A stretch of DNA of 64,000 bases, taken from Salinisphaera sp. G21_0 (GTDB lineage: Bacteria; Pseudomonadota; Gammaproteobacteria; Pseudomonadales; Endozoicomonadaceae). The translations under genes were made by a program, and so were the position numbers. The stretch is from assembly GCF_017744115.1 (NCBI RefSeq), contig NZ_JAGHQW010000022.1, positions 1 through 64,000 of the forward strand, in the 5' to 3' direction. Each line of letters opens with the position of its first letter. Within the stretch, counting starts at the first letter, position 1. Under the pieces are notes generated by a model. That model saw only the letters and a list, made by a program, of their open reading frames with translations, was not told the DNA's origin and ran no database searches. This document shows positions 27,313 through 36,747 of this stretch, one piece after another.

Positions 27313-30072
27313 CTAAACCGGACCAATCGGGCGCTGATTGCCAATTGGGTGTTGAGGGGATTGAGAAGCGTTATATTTGCTACCAATAACATAAGTAATA
27401 ATGCTGTGGAACAGCCTGAGAGTTTCTTCGTGCTTCTGGTAACTTCCTTCTCTTTGTGCTTTTTCAATCCAGGTTCTTAAGTCAAGCAGTTCGTCCAGAC
27501 TATCGAGTTCTCTGATCTCCTTGAGTGCCAGGCCTTCTGATATTTCTCCTGTACGAAACCGAATAATCAGACGGCCACAGGGTTGGTTTCGGATAGAGTA
27601 CAAGAAATCCTCAGATGATAAACGCTGATGTTCATTGTGAGAATGCTGATCCGCCGATTCTCTCAAACCGGCAGCCTTTGGTATGTATCTGCGTTCCTGG
27701 CCTTCGGATACAGTAGAAATAACCCGTACACTATTACCAATCAGTGTTTTGGCTATTTGCTTGTTCCAGTTTGCGCTTTTTTCCTGAACAACACGATAGA
27801 ATGTACCGAATGCACTGTTAATTTCCTGATCAAGCAACTGTTGTAAGGCGGCATGTTTAAGGATAATTATCGCGGCTTCTTCATCACTCATTGACTCATA
27901 CGGCCCTTTGTTGAGAAGCTCACTTCTCTGTTTGGCTTCTTCCAGGCTGTTGCCAATTTTTTCCATTGATTTTATCGACTGGAGTAAATGATCAACCATT
28001 GGCTCCAATTCCTGTTTGGCCAGTGAGCGTAGCGTACCAACTTCCTCACGCCCTGTTCTTAGCCGTTTGCCAAACAGTTGTCTGGTATAATCAGACTGCT
28101 TTTTAATGATTTTTGCCATTCTCTTTTTATTAACTTTGGTATTTGCATGATCGGCAGCCATATCCGTAAAAAAGAAAGCCACATAGCACAAGACTCCACT
28201 CAAAGTGATCTTTGGAGCGACAGGGGTTATATTGATGGTACTTCCTCTTTTTCCAGCTATTTTGAAAATTTTTACCAGATTTTTATATAAGGTTCCTTTG
28301 ACTTGGGTATAGAAAAAATCCTGAATCATACTTTTCAAAATCCCGGCTGATTTAAAGGCCGTAGATTCTTTTTTAGGCTCAATTCCCGAATTTTCAGAAT
28401 CCGGTTGACTTTCTTCTTTCCAAGCTGGATTCATCCAGTGAGGAATGATTTGCTGCATCCAGTTTTTGTTATTGGTTTTTATCTGGTAGCCGTGAATGGT
28501 TAACTTTTTGTTTGTGGTAACACTCTTGAACAGTTCTTCCCTTTTTTCAGAAGGCATATCTTTAAATTTTGAATTCCACAGATCTTCCAGATCCTTTATA
28601 TGCCGGTTTTCAAGAATGGTGCGGCTGATCACGACATTCTCGATAAGCTTGTCAAAGTAAAACAAATTGGCTTTCAGTTTTTTTCTTCGCTCAAAATACA
28701 GTGCTTTCTCTTTCTCTAAAGCAATAGACTCTGCCAGAGTCTTCTGTTCTTTTTCTGCCATTGTTTTGAGTTTTATTGCTTGCTTTTCGAGATCGGCATA
28801 AGCGTTGTATATCTGTGAAAAGGTTTTATGAGTGCATCGATAACGAAGTTTATTTATTAGCTTTTTTCTTTTCTTGTCGTTTGACTTATCAAAGTTGGTA
28901 TAGTCAAAATCAGCGTATTTTTTTATTTGTTTAAGTCCTCTGACCATCCTGACCCTGCGCCAGAGTTCGGTACTGGAAGACCAGAAAGCGATGTAACCCA
29001 GATCAGTGATCAGTCCGACAGCTACGGCAATACCAATGGCGATTCCAGCGGGTGGGAAAATAGCTGTGAGGATGGCTCCAGTCAGTAAAATAAAGAAATT
29101 GTAAATCTGATATCGTTTGTTACGTAAGATATTTCTCTTTATTCTGTTGCCAACATCTTTAAGGTGTATATTTGCAAAAAAACGTTCTCCTGAAGCCAGT
29201 TGTTGAATATGTTTACGGTCTTCTTTCTCGATAAAATGACCTGTTCTCTTCGGCTCAGGTAGCTGAGGAAGTGGCGGTTGCTGATGATTGAGGGCTTTGC
29301 TGTCAATACTTTTTACTTTATTGTCGGTTGCTGATTTTTGTTCCTCAATGGGCAGGACCAGATTGTTTCGTAACTCTTTTTTAAACTCAAGCATTCGTTC
29401 AAAAGTGAACGTTTTTTCATCCTTTATGCCAACCTTTATTAATAAGTTTTTAATATATTCATATTGTTGCTCAGAATATATTCCATATTGCTCTCTTCCC
29501 TGAAGTTGTTGCTGCATGACTGGTAGCCCGGAGGTTTTTTCATACCGCATTGCCAGGCGAATTTTTCTATGGATATGCGGCAGTAGTACTTGTTGCAGGA
29601 AGCCTTCAGGTGGCGTTTTACCTTTACGTAAATACTCATAGGCCATATCCATGGTGCTGAGTTGAGTGGATTTGACGACAGCTTCCATCGTTTCTGTGCT
29701 GATAGCGATCTTTCCATCCGAAATACCCAGTCTGCCATCTTCTGATCGATGCAGCTTGATGTGGCCAGCATGCAGTTTTAATGCAGCAAGTACTTTCTGT
29801 GGGTTCTCAGGATTGTATTTGGTCAGATCATCAACCAGATCACTCACTTTCATTGAGGGGGCAGGGTGAATAAAGCGATTTATTTTTTCCTTACAGAAAG
29901 AGATTAAACGGTTATGCCAGTGCCTGGATTCAATATGCTCAGCCGCTTGAATGGTGGTCTCAACCGATTTTATTTCCCGGGTATCCGTGGCGTGTTGACC
30001 TTTACCGGGTTCGGATGGCGGGTATCCTGCGCGGTGCGAAGAGATATGATCTGTTGATGGTATCCGGGGCAT
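27313..30072 (-). CDS. Unknown 919-aa protein with two hydrophobic segments and a coiled coil
   Basis: Not recognised. ATG start with GAGGA adjacent. Order of parts: polar, disordered leader (residues 1-55); a helical Lys-rich region to ~320; a long hydrophobic hairpin at ~323-363 (FFILLTGAILTAIF, AGIAIGIAVAVGLI); a charged coiled coil at ~420-505 (EKEQKTLAESIALEKEKA); a second hydrophobic segment at ~620-640 (LSGVLCYVAFFFTDMAAD); then a helical C terminus. No export signal at the N terminus. It is clearly AT-richer than the flanking argA and folA. A hydrophobic hairpin followed by coiled coils is also the layout of secreted translocator or effector proteins, but I see no specific similarity. 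Confidence 0.75.
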   Translation of the reverse strand: MPRIPSTDHISSHRAGYPPSEPGKGQHATDTREIKSVETTIQAAEHIESRHWHNRLISFCKEKINRFIHPAPSMKVSDLVDDLTKYNPENPQKVLAALKLHAGHIKLHRSEDGRLGISDGKIAISTETMEAVVKSTQLSTMDMAYEYLRKGKTPPEGFLQQVLLPHIHRKIRLAMRYEKTSGLPVMQQQLQGREQYGIYSEQQYEYIKNLLIKVGIKDEKTFTFERMLEFKKELRNNLVLPIEEQKSATDNKVKSIDSKALNHQQPPLPQLPEPKRTGHFIEKEDRKHIQQLASGERFFANIHLKDVGNRIKRNILRNKRYQIYNFFILLTGAILTAIFPPAGIAIGIAVAVGLITDLGYIAFWSSSTELWRRVRMVRGLKQIKKYADFDYTNFDKSNDKKRKKLINKLRYRCTHKTFSQIYNAYADLEKQAIKLKTMAEKEQKTLAESIALEKEKALYFERRKKLKANLFYFDKLIENVVISRTILENRHIKDLEDLWNSKFKDMPSEKREELFKSVTTNKKLTIHGYQIKTNNKNWMQQIIPHWMNPAWKEESQPDSENSGIEPKKESTAFKSAGILKSMIQDFFYTQVKGTLYKNLVKIFKIAGKRGSTINITPVAPKITLSGVLCYVAFFFTDMAADHANTKVNKKRMAKIIKKQSDYTRQLFGKRLRTGREEVGTLRSLAKQELEPMVDHLLQSIKSMEKIGNSLEEAKQRSELLNKGPYESMSDEEAAIIILKHAALQQLLDQEINSAFGTFYRVVQEKSANWNKQIAKTLIGNSVRVISTVSEGQERRYIPKAAGLRESADQHSHNEHQRLSSEDFLYSIRNQPCGRLIIRFRTGEISEGLALKEIRELDSLDELLDLRTWIEKAQREGSYQKHEETLRLFHSIITYVIGSKYNASQSPQHPIGNQRPIGPV

Positions 30073-30240
30073 TCCTCATTCCCTAAGGTAACCCTTATTC
30101 AAGGCTTGAATTGACTTATTGATTATTTGTAAAAATGATGCCTTGTCTGCCCAGCGAACAAGATAGACAACAGACAGTTTTTCCACGCAACATGACAAGC
30201 TGTTCAACTAACTATAGACAATCAGAATTGGAGAAAAGGG

Positions 30241-30270
30241 CATTTCCTGCATCTGAGGCGGCAGGAAATG
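30241..30270 (-). terminator. Probable terminator of folA
   Basis: A 10-bp stem CATTTCCTGC / GCAGGAAATG. Read on the minus strand it is followed by CCCTTTTCTCC, a short T tract, about 50 bp past the folA stop. The rest of the 245 bp between folA and the 919-aa gene has no feature. Confidence 0.5.
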
Positions 30271-30317
30271 TGGCTTATGCCAAGGGGGGGAAGAGGAAAA
30301 ACGACAGGCGCTGATAT

Positions 30318-30821
30318 TCAGGCCCTGTCGAGCACCAGGTAACTGTAAGTCAGTGGCTGCTTATCTTCTGATTGGGTGTCTTCCCGGGAGATTTCCCGCC
30401 ACTCCTGCGGGTTGATGTCCGGGAAAAAGGCATCACCGTCAAAACTTTGATACACCCGGGTCAGGTAAAGCCGGTCAGCCTGATCAATTGCCTGTCGATA
30501 GATCTGTTCGCCACCAATGACCATGATTTCTTCGTTACCGTTGATCAGGTTAGCCGCCTCCGCCAGGGCAATCCCATCATCCAGGCTGTGAACTACACTG
30601 ACTCCCTCGTGGTGCCAGTTGTGATCCCGGGTAATGACGATATTTGTTCTGCCTGGCAGAGGCTTGCCCAGGGAGTCAAAGGTTTTCCGGCCCATGATCA
30701 CAGGCTTTCCCATGGTAACCGCTTTGAAGTAGCGCAGATCTCCCGGCAGATACCAGGGCATTTTATTATTGATGCCAATGGCGTTGTTGTCTGCCACCGC
30801 AGCGATCAGGGCCAGTTTCAT
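30318..30821 (-). CDS. folA: Dihydrofolate reductase FolA
   Basis: Reduces dihydrofolate to tetrahydrofolate with NADPH. 167 aa from the ATG at 30821, which has AAGGAG upstream; an upstream frame extension to 30869 is not supported. Motifs: LIAAVADNNAIGINNKMPW, the acidic substrate-binding residue in YLPGDLRYFK, VIMGRKTFDSLGKPLPGR, and VIGGEQIYRQAID. It lies 83 bp downstream of thiI on the same strand, with an interspersed repeat arm in the gap. Confidence 0.96.
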   Translation of the reverse strand: MKLALIAAVADNNAIGINNKMPWYLPGDLRYFKAVTMGKPVIMGRKTFDSLGKPLPGRTNIVITRDHNWHHEGVSVVHSLDDGIALAEAANLINGNEEIMVIGGEQIYRQAIDQADRLYLTRVYQSFDGDAFFPDINPQEWREISREDTQSEDKQPLTYSYLVLDRA

Positions 30822-30904
30822 CCATGTTACTCCTTTTTTGAACCATACAGCTGTGAACCACAAAGACAACGCGTGTAAATCGGTGTGCCTTCCCGGTAGA
30901 AAAT

Positions 30905-32362
30905 TTACGGCTTCGGGTTAAATACGCCAACATTCTTATGCCCTTCTTCCCGAAGGTGCATGGCATGCAGCTGGCTCATTACACCCCTTTCGCAGTAGAG
31001 CAGGTAATGTCGATTGTTGTCCAGCTCCGGGAAACGTGTGCGCAGCTGATAGAAGGGAATGATCACCACCTCGCGTCCGGGCATGGTGAATGGCTTTATC
31101 TCTTCTTCAGTGGGGTGACGAATATCGATAATCACTTCACCCTGATGAACTTCATTAACCACCTCAACTTCTTCCCGGGTCAGGTCATCCGCAATGATGT
31201 CGTGGATAGAGACCGTTCTCCGGCTTTGAATTGCATCTTCGAGTACATCGAAGTTGAACCGCTCCTCTTCTGCCACAATTCTCTCAACCTTGGCCCGGGT
31301 GGTAGGGTTTTTCGAGATCACTGCGCAGTATTCCGGAATATTACGAACAAATTCTTCAGTACCGATTTGTATGGATATATCGATGATTGCCTGCTTATCC
31401 ATGGTAATCAGAGGCCGGAGCACCAGGGCATCGGTTACCGAGTCAATCACCGCCAGGTTTGGCAGTGTCTGGCTGGAAACCTGACCAATGGCTTCGCCGG
31501 TGACCAGTGCAGCCATCTCCATCTCTTTGGCCACCTTACTGGCGGCCCTGAGCATCATTCGCTTGAGAATAACGCCCATCTGGGCGTTGTCCACTTTGGT
31601 CAGTATTTCTTCGACAACGCCTTCAAAAGGTATGGTAACGAACTTTACCTGGCGAGAAGAACCGAAGCGGTTCCACAGGTAGAAAGCTACCTCCTTTACT
31701 GCCAGCTCATGGGCATGCCCACCCAGGTTGAAGAAGCAGAAGTGAGTTCGGATGCCACGCTTCATGGTCAGGAAGCTCGACACCGTAGAGTCAAAACCGC
31801 CTGAAATCAGCGAGAGAACCGGCTCCTGAGACCCGAGGGGATAGCCACCCAGACCTGCTCCCCGCTTCTGGGTCATAAAATAGCGGTCATTTTTGATATC
31901 AATACGAACCGTTATTTCAGGATTTTTCAGGCTGACCCCTTTGGCTTCGGTCTGTTGGATAAGACCGCCACCGACAAATCGCTCTACCTCAATGGACTGG
32001 AAATCGTGCTTGCCGGTGCGGTTACAGCGAACGCAGAACGTTTTGCCCGCCAGTGTTTCTGAGTGAGCCTCAACGGCTTTTTCCAGAACATCGTCCAGGC
32101 TGACCAGCTTGTGCTCTGCCACCTGCAGCCAGTAGGCAATGCCCGGGATATGGCTTAACAGGTCACCGACCTCTGCCATCAGGATCTGATCATTGCTACC
32201 GGTCGTGACTTCTATATGATCCCATACACCGCAGACATCGATATTCTCATCCACACGCTTGAGAATGGTGCGAATATTTTTACGCAGCATTTTAATAAAG
32301 CGTTTTCTTACCGGGGCACTTTTAATGGTGATTTCCGGAAACAGTTTGATGATGAACTTCAT
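30905..32362 (-). CDS. thiI: tRNA 4-thiouridine synthetase / thiamine sulfurtransferase ThiI
   Basis: Full-length 485-aa form: N-terminal ferredoxin-like and THUMP domains (MKFIIKLFPEITIKS, CVRCNRTGKHDF), a PP-loop ATPase (LISGGFDSTVSSF), and a C-terminal rhodanese domain with the active Cys in LLYCERGVMSQLHA. The rhodanese extension is the enterobacterial/pseudomonad type that delivers sulfur for s4U8 in tRNA and for the thiazole of thiamine. It is divergent from glnA, an arrangement also known in Pseudomonas. Confidence 0.97.
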   Translation of the reverse strand: MKFIIKLFPEITIKSAPVRKRFIKMLRKNIRTILKRVDENIDVCGVWDHIEVTTGSNDQILMAEVGDLLSHIPGIAYWLQVAEHKLVSLDDVLEKAVEAHSETLAGKTFCVRCNRTGKHDFQSIEVERFVGGGLIQQTEAKGVSLKNPEITVRIDIKNDRYFMTQKRGAGLGGYPLGSQEPVLSLISGGFDSTVSSFLTMKRGIRTHFCFFNLGGHAHELAVKEVAFYLWNRFGSSRQVKFVTIPFEGVVEEILTKVDNAQMGVILKRMMLRAASKVAKEMEMAALVTGEAIGQVSSQTLPNLAVIDSVTDALVLRPLITMDKQAIIDISIQIGTEEFVRNIPEYCAVISKNPTTRAKVERIVAEEERFNFDVLEDAIQSRRTVSIHDIIADDLTREEVEVVNEVHQGEVIIDIRHPTEEEIKPFTMPGREVVIIPFYQLRTRFPELDNNRHYLLYCERGVMSQLHAMHLREEGHKNVGVFNPKP

Positions 32363-32619
32363 GGATCAGGAGACCTTGTGGGCTGGCTAGTCAAGGCGGG
32401 TAGGACGGATAACTTAACCATTCGTTAACAGCGCATTATACCGAATAACCGAGAACTCTGGCACCCTTGTAGCACGTTGCAGGATGGCCCCGAAAAACCG
32501 GCTTATATGGACCGTAATCGGTATTTGTCTCTATGCCGGTAAGTAATGCTGCAAATCCCTTGTCAAAGGGGTTACACTGTCAGCCGCTGTTTGGTCAGAT
32601 GGGTGTTGTAAAAGCTGCT

Positions 32620-32636
32620 TGCACTTATTTGGTGCG
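32620..32636. promoter_or_regulatory. NtrC binding site upstream of glnA (distal)
   Basis: TGCACTTATTTGGTGCG matches the NtrC consensus TGCAC-N7-GTGCA at all but the last base. It lies about 290 bp before the predicted glnA transcription start, compatible with an enhancer. Confidence 0.65.
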
Positions 32637-32692
32637 CTCATGGTTTTCTCTGCACCGAATCGGGCGGGCTTTTTCCGGATCTCAAGGTGCCT

Positions 32693-32709
32693 TGCATTGT
32701 TCAGGTGCG
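32693..32709. promoter_or_regulatory. NtrC binding site upstream of glnA (proximal)
   Basis: TGCATTGTTCAGGTGCG keeps the outer TGCA and GGTGC half-sites with the right spacing. A still weaker copy starts TGCACC at 32651. Two or more sites agree with cooperative NtrC binding at glnA in other gammaproteobacteria. Confidence 0.55.
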
Positions 32710-32890
32710 TGAGAATCGTGAGCATGTGTACTTTGAGCAGCCTGAATAGGATAAGGCAAGCAAAAACTGTGTGAACCGGTCTGGTATCTGGCTGTTTCCC
32801 GGTCTCTTTTTGCTCAATGTTTGCCTTTTTTCAGAGGTTTCATTGAAAAGCACTGTTTTTGTCCATCCCATCTGATCAAGTTGCAAAATG

Positions 32891-32906
32891 TGGCATAGCT
32901 ATTGCT
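32891..32906 (+). promoter_or_regulatory. Sigma-54 promoter of glnA
   Basis: TGGCATAGCTATTGCT fits the -24/-12 consensus TGGCAY-N6-TTGCW exactly in spacing. It would start transcription near 32917, about 125 bp before the glnA ATG. The rest of 32363-33041 has no convincing gene. Confidence 0.85.
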
Positions 32907-33041
32907 CATGGTCCAGCAAGCGAATCTCCTGGCTGCTCGTTAATGAGACTGCAAAGAGATTGATCAGTAAACCGCCTGATCTCATTGGTCGCCAGTGCGG
33001 TGTTTGTCCGGTTTTTTTGTCCTCCAGAGGGGAAATAATAA

Positions 33042-34445
33042 ATGTCGAAGACTCTTAGCCTGATTAAGGAACATGACGTTAAGTGGGTTGATCTGCGTTT
33101 CACCGATACCAAGGGTAAAGAGCAGCACGTATCGATTCCCATTGGTGAAATAGACGACGAATTCTTCGAAGTCGGCAAAATGTTCGACGGTTCCTCTATT
33201 GCTGGCTGGAAGGGCATTAACGAATCCGACATGATTCTGATGCCAGATGACAGCACGGCTGTCATCGATCCATTCACTGAAGCCACCACCCTCAACCTGC
33301 GCTGTGACATCGTTGAGCCATCCACCATGCAGGGTTATGAGCGTGACCCACGCTCTGTTGCCAAGCGTGCCGAAGAGTACCTGAAGTCTACCGGCATTGC
33401 CGACACTGCGTTCTTTGGTCCTGAGCCAGAGTTCTTTGTGTTTGACGACGTTAAGTGGAGCGTTGATATCTCCGGTGCTTCTTACGAAGTGAATTCAGAA
33501 GAAGCGGCATGGTCTTCCAACGCCAAGTTTGAAGGCGGCAACATCGGTCACCGTCCAAAAGTGAAGGGCGGTTACTTCCCGGTACCACCGGTTGACTCCC
33601 TGCACGATCTGCGTGCCGCCATGTGTGATGCCATGGAAGCCCAGGGCCTTGACGTTGAAGTTCATCACCACGAAGTAGGTACTGCCGGTCAGTGTGAAAT
33701 CGGTGTCAAGTTCAACACCCTGGTAAAGAAAGCTGACGAAGTTCAGATTCTGAAGTACGCAGTGCATAACGTTGCTCATGCCTATGGCAAGACCGCTACC
33801 TTTATGCCGAAGCCACTGGTAGGCGACAATGGCTCCGGTATGCACGTTCACATGTCTCTGTCCAAGAACGGTGAGAACCTGTTTGCTGGTGACGGCTATG
33901 CAGGCCTGTCTGAAGAAGCTCTGTACTACATCGGTGGTGTGATCAAGCATGCCAAGGCCATCAACGCCTTTGCCAACGCTTCTACCAACTCCTACAAGCG
34001 TCTGATCCCGGGCTTTGAGGCTCCGGTTATGCTGGCTTACTCGGCCCGTAACCGCTCTGCTTCTATCCGTATTCCCTACGTGAACAGCCCTAAGGCCCGT
34101 CGTATTGAAGTACGTTTCCCTGACCCCACTGCCAACCCATACCTGGCCTTTGCTGCCCTGATGATGGCGGGTCTGGACGGGATCAAGAATAAGATCCATC
34201 CTGGCGATGCGGCTGATAAGGATCTGTACGATCTGCCACCAGAAGAAGCGGCCGAGATCCCAACGGTTTCTGCCAGCTTTGAAGAATCCCTGGCTGCCCT
34301 GGACGCTGACCGTGAGTTCCTGACGGCCGGTGGCGTATTCACAGACGACATGATCGATGGTTACATTGAACTCAAGAAGGAAGAGTGTCTTGCCGTTAGC
34401 CAGACAACTCACCCGGTAGAGTTTGATCTGTACTACTCTGTCTAA
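33042..34445 (+). CDS. glnA: Glutamine synthetase, type I GlnA
   Basis: Assimilates ammonia into glutamine. 467 aa; ATG with AGAGGGG about 8 nt upstream. Visible blocks: [37 protein letters not shown], the ammonium/glutamate loop NRSASIRIP, and the adenylylation Tyr in [14 protein letters not shown], so activity should be controlled by GlnE. Transcription from the sigma-54 promoter with NtrC sites upstream agrees with nitrogen control by the glnL-glnG pair downstream. Confidence 0.98.
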   Translation: MSKTLSLIKEHDVKWVDLRFTDTKGKEQHVSIPIGEIDDEFFEVGKMFDGSSIAGWKGINESDMILMPDDSTAVIDPFTEATTLNLRCDIVEPSTMQGYERDPRSVAKRAEEYLKSTGIADTAFFGPEPEFFVFDDVKWSVDISGASYEVNSEEAAWSSNAKFEGGNIGHRPKVKGGYFPVPPVDSLHDLRAAMCDAMEAQGLDVEVHHHEVGTAGQCEIGVKFNTLVKKADEVQILKYAVHNVAHAYGKTATFMPKPLVGDNGSGMHVHMSLSKNGENLFAGDGYAGLSEEALYYIGGVIKHAKAINAFANASTNSYKRLIPGFEAPVMLAYSARNRSASIRIPYVNSPKARRIEVRFPDPTANPYLAFAALMMAGLDGIKNKIHPGDAADKDLYDLPPEEAAEIPTVSASFEESLAALDADREFLTAGGVFTDDMIDGYIELKKEECLAVSQTTHPVEFDLYYSV

Positions 34446-34483
34446 ACCATCATCCAAGACCGGATAAGTCGTTGTTTAACCTC

Positions 34484-34513
34484 AAGCCAGAGCGAAAGTT
34501 CTGGCTTTTCTCT
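34484..34513 (+). terminator. Rho-independent terminator after glnA
   Basis: Stem AAGCCAGA / TCTGGCTT with an 8-nt loop, followed by TTCTCTTT. It separates glnA from the DUF4124 gene and glnLG. Confidence 0.8.
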
Positions 34514-34704
34514 TTCTGGTGATCTCTGTAAATGCACGACTGAATGGATGCAGGTGGCAGACGTACACAGGGGCCATTACCGGGAAGCAATAACCAGCAT
34601 ACGTTTTCCCCGTTACTACCTGTTAAAAAGTCTTGGTAACTATTAAGCTAACCAGTGCTCAACACGATATAAGCCGGATATGACTTCACTAAGGCAAGAG
34701 GCTC

Positions 34705-35265
34705 ATGAATATAAAAAAGGCAATGGTTTGGTCTTTTCTGGCGGTGATTCTGCCTCTGGTATCAGTGAACTTTGCGTTTGGCACTATTTATAAAACAGTG
34801 GATCAGGACGGAAATGTGATCTTTACTGACTCCCGACCTGCGGATCAGCCCAGTGAGGAAGTCAGGTTACGCCCGATTACGCCAATGTCTCCAGCACCGG
34901 AGAATAAGCCTGAATTACCAAAACCTGCTCAAAAAGTGAGCAAGAAGCCCTACGGCAGACTGCAAATTATAGAGCCAGCCAATAATGCCACGGTGCGTAA
35001 CCAGGGAAATTTCACGGTAAAAATTGTCACAGCGCCAAAAATCCTTGATGGTCACAAAGTTCGTCTGCTGCTTGATGGTAAGGTGGTGGCGGGCCCCAAG
35101 CGAAATTTAACCTTTGAACTCGAAAATGTTGAGCGTGGTACCCACAACCTTGCCGTGGAGATCATTGATAACCAGGCCAAAGTCATTCAGTCGTCCAGCA
35201 ATACGATCCATGTCCATCGAACCTTATTCATTCCCGCAGTATCTATAAACCCTCCTGCCTCCTGA
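34705..35265 (+). CDS. DUF4124 exported protein
   Basis: 186 aa with a signal peptide (FLAVILPLVSVNFAFG) and the DUF4124 motif IYKTVDQDGNVIFTDSRP directly after it. A Pro-rich linker leads to a beta-rich C-terminal region of the Ig-like type (GRLQIIEPANNATVRNQGNF). A DUF4124 gene between glnA and ntrB also occurs in pseudomonads; its role is unknown. AAGAGG lies 5 nt before the ATG. Confidence 0.85.
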   Translation: MNIKKAMVWSFLAVILPLVSVNFAFGTIYKTVDQDGNVIFTDSRPADQPSEEVRLRPITPMSPAPENKPELPKPAQKVSKKPYGRLQIIEPANNATVRNQGNFTVKIVTAPKILDGHKVRLLLDGKVVAGPKRNLTFELENVERGTHNLAVEIIDNQAKVIQSSSNTIHVHRTLFIPAVSINPPAS

Positions 35266-35378
35266 CGGCTGCACCAAAAAAGGGAGAGTGAGTTATAGGC
35301 TTTACTCCCCACGCTTTCAAACCAGCCCATAGTCTCGCTAATTTAAGCTCCATAAACCTGGTGCTCTGATCACATGAA

Positions 35379-35395
35379 TGCACTATTATGGTGCA
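35379..35395. promoter_or_regulatory. NtrC box in front of glnL
   Basis: TGCACTATTATGGTGCA is a near-perfect palindrome matching the NtrC consensus at every conserved position, better than either site before glnA. It lies 222 bp before the glnL start. In enterics a single NtrC site at the glnL promoter represses it, so autoregulation is the likely role. The rest of 35266-35616 holds only short open frames. Confidence 0.75.
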
Positions 35396-35616
35396 ATTAC
35401 AGCTGGCAAGTTGGAATTAACGTTTGAACATCTTTTCGATGGTACGCGATATGGCCCGGATAGATGCAATATAAGGCAGGTTGGAAGTTTCACTGTAAAA
35501 AGTCTGGCTTGCCATCAATGGTGGTTTGGTTTTTGCATTAACGATAGCCAATACCGTTTCTCATCAGATTCAGGTCAACAGAGCCTGAAATATAAAAGTA
35601 ATAACAATACCTGACC

Positions 35617-36744
35617 ATGAAGCAGCTTTTACCTGGCTCTTTAGAAGAGATAATCCCTGAAACAGGAACTATGCAAAACATCATTCTGGATAACCTGAAT
35701 ACCGTGGTAATGGTGCTTGACCGGGAGTTCCGGGTGATTACCCTGAATCCGGCGGCAGAAACCCTGCTGGATACCAGTTTGAAAAGAATTTTGAACCAGT
35801 CGGTAACCACGGTGATTCCTGAAGAAAACTTCAAGGCTGATCTGGATCGCAGTCTGTCTCAGTATCAGCAGTTTACCCGTCGGGAAACCGACTTTCCCAT
35901 CAATGGGGAGATGATCAATGTGGATTACAGCATTTCACCCATCACTTGCGGGGAAGCAAGGCTGCTTCTGGAAATCAATCCCCGTGACCGGGTTCAGAAA
36001 ATTACCCGGGAAGAGTCACTGATCGCCAAGCAGGAAACCTCCAGAATTCTGGTTCGGGGCCTGGCCCATGAAGTAAAAAATCCACTAGGTGGTATTCGTG
36101 GCGCAGCTCAGCTTCTGGCCAGGGAACTGGATGACCAGGGGCTGAAAGAATTTACCGGGATTATTATTCAGGAAGCGGATCGGCTCCGTGACCTGGTCGA
36201 CCAGATGCTGGGGCCGCTTCAGCCACCAAAGATGGAAGACCTGAATATTCATGAAGTACTTGAAAGGGTGATGCAGTTAATCAATGCCGAAACCGGTGGA
36301 GAACTCAGGCTCAAGCGAGACTATGACCCAAGTATTCCCGATATACCGGGTGACTTTGAACGAATGATACAGGCCATTCTGAACCTGGTACGCAATGCCA
36401 TGCAGGCCATTGATCAGGCCATGCCGCGCTCTGAAGGCCTGATCACCCTGAGAACCCGTATTGCCAGACAATTTACCATCGGCACCCAGCGACGGCGGCT
36501 GGTTTGTCACTTGTCCATTATTGATAACGGGCCAGGAATTCCGCCTGATCTGATCGACAATATTTTCTACCCCATGATCAGTGGCCGTGCCGATGGAACG
36601 GGCCTGGGGTTACCCATGGCACAGTCCATCATCAGCCTGCATCAGGGGCTGGTTGAGTGTGAGAGTAAGCCGGGTGAAACCATTTTTAACGTGTTCTTAC
36701 CCATCACCAGAGAACCGCTTTCGCTGGATATGACACAGGAGTGA
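35617..36744 (+). CDS. glnL: Nitrogen regulation sensor kinase NtrB/GlnL
   Basis: Cytoplasmic sensor that phosphorylates NtrC and is controlled by PII. 375 aa: N-terminal PAS domain (NTVVMVLDREFRVITLNPAAE), the phosphoacceptor His in RGLAHEVKNPLGGIRGAAQL, N box NLVRNAMQAI, and G boxes DNGPGIPPDL and GTGLGLPMAQSI. Its stop is 3 bp before glnG, so the two are one operon. Confidence 0.96.
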   Translation: MKQLLPGSLEEIIPETGTMQNIILDNLNTVVMVLDREFRVITLNPAAETLLDTSLKRILNQSVTTVIPEENFKADLDRSLSQYQQFTRRETDFPINGEMINVDYSISPITCGEARLLLEINPRDRVQKITREESLIAKQETSRILVRGLAHEVKNPLGGIRGAAQLLARELDDQGLKEFTGIIIQEADRLRDLVDQMLGPLQPPKMEDLNIHEVLERVMQLINAETGGELRLKRDYDPSIPDIPGDFERMIQAILNLVRNAMQAIDQAMPRSEGLITLRTRIARQFTIGTQRRRLVCHLSIIDNGPGIPPDLIDNIFYPMISGRADGTGLGLPMAQSIISLHQGLVECESKPGETIFNVFLPITREPLSLDMTQE

Positions 36745-36747
36745 GGT

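Noticed and set aside
32531-32886. Short minus-strand frames between thiI and glnA
   Set aside because: They lie across the NtrC sites and have no ribosome site or recognisable product.
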